A stretch of 64,000 bases of DNA, taken from assembly GCA_022749755.1 (NCBI GenBank), contig CM040452.1, forward strand, positions 2,436,350 through 2,500,349, written 5' to 3'. Position numbers and translations under genes: made by a program. Origin of the DNA: Azadirachta indica (lineage: Eukaryota; Streptophyta; Magnoliopsida; Sapindales; Meliaceae). This document shows, in pieces, positions 59,266-64,000 of the stretch. Position 1 is the first letter of the stretch, and every line of letters starts with the position of its first letter. Below the pieces are notes generated by a model that worked only from the letters and a program-made list of their open reading frames with translations, searched no databases and was not told the origin of the DNA.

Positions 59266-61938
59266 CCTCCTAAGTCTAAAAAGAACGAACACAGGCGTAG
59301 TCAATATTTAACACCGGTGAGGGACATGATGATCACAAAACAACGAAAGTTGCAATGAAATAAGTCAAAAAAAAATCAATGCCCTTGAATGTTAGTCAGG
59401 ATAAAAATAGAATATGCAAGGAAGCAAGCAACAAATTACAGGAAATTTAAAACCTACTTGTTGAGCGGGATGTGTTCAAATGGTCCACTGGTAGGAATTG
59501 TTCCACAGAGATCATTGCTTGAAACATCCCTGAAAAAGAGAAAATATTTTCAAGATTATAAATCTACAGCTACATAAGAGAACACCAAAGGATCGCATCA
59601 GCAAAAACTTAAATAAATTAAAAGAAAAGAAAAAACACCATTATACTTACACAACTTTGAGGCTTGAAATTCCAACAAGTTCCCTGGGAATTTGTCCAGT
59701 TAGCCGGTTGTTATTAAGCCGCCTGCCAAAAGCAAATAATAATGAGAGAGAACATTAGTTAAATATAAATATCCTGCCTTAACAAATAAGCATGTCCCAA
59801 GAACGCATGGTTTCTACTAAAAAACCTTATCTAGTTCGGCCTGCCATATTAGCCCCAAAATTAGATATCTATTTAAACTTGTAGATCCTTAAGTGTATCC
59901 CATATTAGCCCCAATTCCGTCTCTAAACACAAAGCCAAATGCTTGAGCTGTATAATTATGGCCGGTGCATTGATGAAACTCACTAGAATAAGGAACATTA
60001 TTGCACCAGATAAAGAACAAGCATTGAAAGTAAAAAAAAAAAAGAAGAGTACATATATTCTGCATCCAGAAAACAAGAGAAGAAATACAAAAGATCGCTA
60101 AGACAAGTAAGCCTCCCTAGACCATAAAAGTGCATTGCAAGCCCACGCAATGGTTTTGTAACCCTAACTGCTCCGGGTCCAGTCCAGTTAGAAACATGAT
60201 ACCCAATTCCAAATTAAGAAGACAAGTTCAGACAAATTCATACACGTCCAAGCAAAATCTTCTCATTTGTAGAAAAGATTCATGTTAGCAATGAAACTTA
60301 CAAAAATACAAGAGACTTCAATTTTCCCAGGGAACGAGGTATGGCCCCAGAGATATTGTTATTGTATAAGTCCAAGCTGATGAGGCTCTTCAAGTTACCA
60401 AGCTCAGCAGGGATAGTTCCCTGGATGTTGTTTTTGTAAAGTTCCCTACATCCAAGCAGATAAAAGTGGTTTAGAGTAAATAAAACAAAACCCAGTTATC
60501 AACCACAAGATGTAAATAGCATTTTAAGCTTTCCATATTTGAATACGAAAAAGGTGATCACCTCCAAGCCAACAATTTATTAAACAAAAAAGCATTAGAA
60601 AATACTAGTGCATTCCACTGAAGCACAGGGAAATTGAAGGAGAAAAACATACAGATATTGCAAATGCTCTAGCTTCCCAAGTTCAGGTACGAGATGTCCA
60701 GATAGATTTGAATTGCCCAGATCCCTGCAGAAAATATCATAAACTAATGAAGACTTATAACATCTACATCTTTTCTTGAAAGAGAAAACAGAACCAAAAA
60801 GTGATAGTGACAACACCTTCTGCGTAGGAAAAAAAAAAGTATATATAAGTAAAAGAAAACAAAGTTTGCCACCAACTAGCATGTCAATGATCGTATTACA
60901 TTCTAACTAATACACAAACAATTTGCCGTAAGACAATGACATATTTTCAGGAGCACCAATTACAGTTACAAGAAAGAACTCAGTATATATGAGGAGAAGC
61001 ACGCACAGGAATCTTTTCATAAAGAAAAAAAATTTGAGATAAATACTTATTGCCCTTTAGAATCTATCCATAAACTTTTTTTCTTTTGATGCAGGGAAAG
61101 ACAGAAATCCACCGGGAAAATTGAGCACCAGAGCATATCTTTCCTCCTCAGCATCAGAACTTTTTTGAGTGTGAAGAGAAAGAAAGGAGTGGATATGTTT
61201 TAAATCTATAGGCCACAGTTCAGGCATATTCCACCAATTCAAAGACGCAATAGGAAATTGAATAGTTATCTCACTGAATAAAATCGCATAAAACAAAACA
61301 ACATAAACTTGTCGACCCAATTCCCAAAACCCCAAATAAAGCAAATTATAAGAAAATCTCCTATTGAGTAGGGTATATTTGGAAGCACCGCAAAGCTAGA
61401 TAAAGTTTATCTGATTTCATTCTACAGCAGCTATAAATTAAAAGCCACATCACCTTAACCCAAACATACCCTTAGATTACTTTCCTTTTCCCAACACCAG
61501 ATATGAAGAAAATAAAAATTCAAACTTTAATACCATGTACCAAATAAGAAAGTAATCAAACAAATATCAAAAATTAACACAACAAACCCAAATAGAAACA
61601 AGCCAAAAACCAATCAATCAAGCAATTACATCTCCCATATCCAAATCTAAACTCATCCAAACACCAAATTCAGAGACCAAAAAAAAAAAAAAAAGGCAGA
61701 GAGAGAGCGGGATAGTCTAGGCATACACTCGAGTAACGCGGTTATTCTGGTTACAGGTGATGTGAAACCAAGTGCAAGGATTAACAAGAGTAGGATCCCA
61801 GCTCTGCAACACGTTATCCGGATCCGACAAGCTTCTTCTCAAGGTGTAAAGCGCGTCTCCTTCAGAGTTACCCCGCACCTCAGAAACTAATACTAGGGTT
61901 AGCGCTAAACACAGACAGAACCAGGTAGGTGCTGCCAT
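57039..61938 (-). CDS. Small secreted SERK-like leucine-rich repeat protein
   Basis: Extracellular LRR protein without transmembrane or kinase parts, homologous to Arabidopsis At5g21090 and to the ectodomain of SERK receptors. Six exons: 61727-61938, 60653-60724, 60302-60445, 59651-59722, 59458-59529 and 57039-57111, giving 214 residues. The start [20 protein letters not shown] is a signal peptide; the cap domain follows ([37 protein letters not shown]). Repeats are encoded by 72-base or 144-base exons, one 24-residue LRR per 72 bases, typical of SERK genes. The C-terminus is [16 protein letters not shown]...DTNCS, then TAA. Relatives have been linked to defence signalling and receptor complexes; a function here is inference. 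The last intron is 2.3 kb. Confidence 0.96.
58180..58330 (+). mobile_element. Candidate tRNA-derived SINE
   Basis: A box-A-like GCATGGGACAAATGGTTCG, then about 45 bases later a box-B-like GGTCATGGTTTCAAATCC. The box B and its GGTCATGG context resemble the fragment at 16370-16490. Lies in the LRR gene intron. Confidence 0.45.
59219..59260. repeat. (GA)n microsatellite
   Basis: About 21 GA dinucleotides in the last intron of the LRR gene. Confidence 0.92.
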
Positions 61939-64000
61939 AGTTGAAGATGTTAGTCAATTTAGAGACTACACAGAAAATATGGGCTCTAGGGTTTCGTTTG
62001 GTTTGGTATAAAGTTTTAATTTTTATGAAAGTCGAAGGAAAGAAAGAAGACGAAACAATTAATGGCCAAGACCGTAAGAGAGAGAGAGAGTTGAAAAAGA
62101 TTCTAATAGAAAGAGAAAATGAGAGGATCGGCTTTGGGAATATCAGAGCCTAGAAGTAGTAGAGAAGTAAAAACTTGTACTTTTGTTTTTGTTTTTCTAA
62201 AGTGTTTTTTTTTTTTTTTTTTTATCTTCTTTGTGTTTTCATTTTTGTTTCTGTAGTCTTTGTGAATATTTTCTTACTTCCTGTGTTGTTCAACTTTTAG
62301 GCTAGTGCTTTATAGTTGTAAAGATTCTTCTTTCTTTTCTTCATTTTTTTAGAAAAATAACAGTAATATAGAGTTGGCATTCAACTTTGACCCAAATTGA
62401 TAGGATATTATCAAGGGCATAGATATAATACAATAATTTTTCAGTGCAGTCACTGTATTTAAATAGTTATGTTATTTAAAATGAAATCTATATAATCAAT
62501 TTAAGGTAGAGATCACCTACAAACTATGTTTGAAATCTCATTTTTCGTAGATATATCCTATAATAATTGTATACTTATGACTCATTTATTAATTGATAAT
62601 CGTTAATCTTCTACAGTAAGGTAAATATTGACTTTTTAATACTATTATTAATAAGATTGTTACGTAATTTTAAATATATCAAGTATTATTATCACAGATG
62701 TTTCAATACAGTAATATTATTATTATTAAAATTATTATAAAATTAATAATATTATTATACAACATCAAATACGGCGCGTCACGTTAGTTAAGATATTTCG
62801 ATTTTGTAATCGTATTATTCTTTAAATTTATTATAAAAGAAGTTATACAGTTTATCGTTTTTTAGATATTCTCTCAATCTTTCTATATTTAAAATGAAAT
62901 GACATTCATTAGTGAAATTACATAATAATATAATAGATTGTCTTAAAAATTATATAAAAATTTATCATCTAATTGATAATTTTACTTTAATTTGAAATAA
63001 TATTTAAAAAATGTTGTACTTGTTCTATCTTTTTTCTTCACATTGTTCATACATTTAAACAAAAATGCTACAATAATAAATACGAGCCAGAATCATATTC
63101 AAATACATAATGTTATTAAATAAATCTTGATAAATGAAATTAAACAATGAATTATGAAATAATATCATATGATAGTGTCACTTAGTGTAATACGATCAAT
63201 GTCACCGACTACTGACTAAATTATTTGTCACATTTAGAAATCCTTTTTATATACTTGAAAGTTAAATTTATTTTACAATTAAACTCTCTACTTTTTTCAA
63301 CTTTGTTTATAATACAAAACAAAAGCGTATTATACATAGCATTTATAATAATGGAGTCGATAGTTGCAATTATTGTTTTGCTTACCACTAAAATAAGCAA
63401 TGGTTTTGGTGTGATCACAAGAAAATGGATTACATGTGAATTCAAAATGGTGAAAGAAAAAGGACAAGAAAAGTAAGTCCACTTTCTTCTTTAATTTAGA
63501 TTTGGTCAAAGAGAATTGGTCCAAGTATGACTATGTATTTTATCCTCAAATAAATGAAATTGCTTTCCAAAACTGTAACCACTAAAGTCATATTGATTTG
63601 TTTGAATTTAATTTCATTAATGGGTCATGTATTCCCACTCGTTATCATGAGCCGTGTCAAACATGCAACCGTTCATTTTTCACCTAATTTTTATATGTTA
63701 TAATATCTATTTTACTATTTCAACGATAAAAATGTTTAATTGATTTTGATTGATGAGTTTATGTTATTAAAAGTCCAATTCAAAGTAGCTCAGATAGTTT
63801 AGGATATGGTCGATACTTTAACTACCTTGAATTTGAATAATAATAGATAAAAATTTTGTATTTCACGTAAGTGAAATTTTTCATTCTCATTTAATTTTTT
63901 TTAAAAGAAAATTTGATTAAAAGTATTAAAGAAAAAGTGTTGTGCATAAGCGTTTATAATATTTTTAAAAAAATTTAATGAAATGTATTGTTTCGTACTC
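61939..64000. other. LRR gene leader and right-hand spacer
   Basis: The first 220 bases are probably the leader of the minus-strand LRR gene, with GA-rich stretches and a T-run at 62205-62223 (A-rich in the transcript sense). Beyond 62400 the DNA is AT-rich with no gene; open frames near 63200-63500 match no family I know. Confidence 0.6.
63780..63900 (+). mobile_element. Candidate tRNA-derived SINE head
   Basis: AAGTAGCTCAGATAGTTTAGG resembles a tRNA 5' part with box A, and CTACCTTGAATTTGAATAAT about 40 bases later a decayed box B. A tail with a short hairpin (TTTCACGTAAGTGAAA) follows. Confidence 0.45.

Larger units (their letters stand above)
57112..59457 (-). other. Last intron of the LRR gene
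   Basis: 2.35-kb intron between AACAA/GTAGGT and TTGTAG/CTTTGAG. It contains a (GA)n microsatellite at 59219-59260 and a SINE candidate at 58180-58330. No other coding sequence found. Confidence 0.85.

Noticed and set aside
62205..62223. Poly-T near the LRR gene as a retroposon tail
   Set aside because: No retroposed body or target duplication beside it; simple slippage is enough.
63225..63476. Plus-strand open frame of 83 codons
   Set aside because: No similarity to a known family, AT-rich context, and an opposing frame of equal length over the same bases.
1..64000. CRISPR arrays, operons, tRNA or rRNA genes, viral genes
   Set aside because: None is seen. The repeats are transposons and microsatellites, and the genes are typical plant nuclear genes.

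Overview
This is nuclear DNA of a flowering plant, almost certainly a core eudicot. Six protein genes are split by GT-AG introns. AT-rich intergenic DNA is full of short DNA transposons and microsatellites. There are no operons and no prokaryotic signals. I could not name the species. One 100-base N run (26650-26749) marks an assembly gap.

Layout: (1) 3370-8951, minus: a homoserine dehydrogenase family gene, 10 exons seen, 3' end missing at the left edge. (2) 12079-18600, plus: FAR1-RELATED SEQUENCE 3 (FRS3), a domesticated Mutator transposase, five coding exons and a leader intron. (3) 21126-26549, minus: SERRATE (RNA processing and miRNA biogenesis), convergent with FRS3, cut at its 5' end by the gap and carrying an apparent one-base frameshift. 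(4) 26750-31600: AT-rich repetitive DNA. (5) 32459-34312, plus: an EIN3/EIL ethylene-response transcription factor with an intronless coding region and a leader intron. (6) 34700-41900: transposon-rich DNA with a nested history of duplication, MULE insertion and junction amplification. (7) 41992-46457, minus: L-ascorbate oxidase, five exons. (8) 46500-56900: long AT-rich spacer with a 1.6-kb palindromic Mutator-like element that has a perfect 9-bp target duplication. (9) 57039-61938, minus: a small secreted SERK-like LRR protein, six exons. (10) 62000-64000: intergenic.

The genes do not form one pathway. They look like an ancestral syntenic block. From memory of Arabidopsis loci, the homologues fall in two small regions: chromosome 2 (EIL1 At2g27050, SERRATE At2g27100, FRS3 At2g27110) and chromosome 5 (homoserine dehydrogenase-like At5g21060, LRR protein At5g21090, ascorbate oxidase At5g21100/At5g21105, EIL2 At5g21120). 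The window seems to keep in one place what Arabidopsis split between duplicated chromosomes.

I found no convincing new multi-gene system. The most notable items are the SERRATE frameshift, the palindromic Mutator-like element, the layered repeat structure at 36.5-39.6 kb, and an imperfect hairpin just downstream of the EIN3-like gene. I recognised no tRNA, rRNA or CRISPR.
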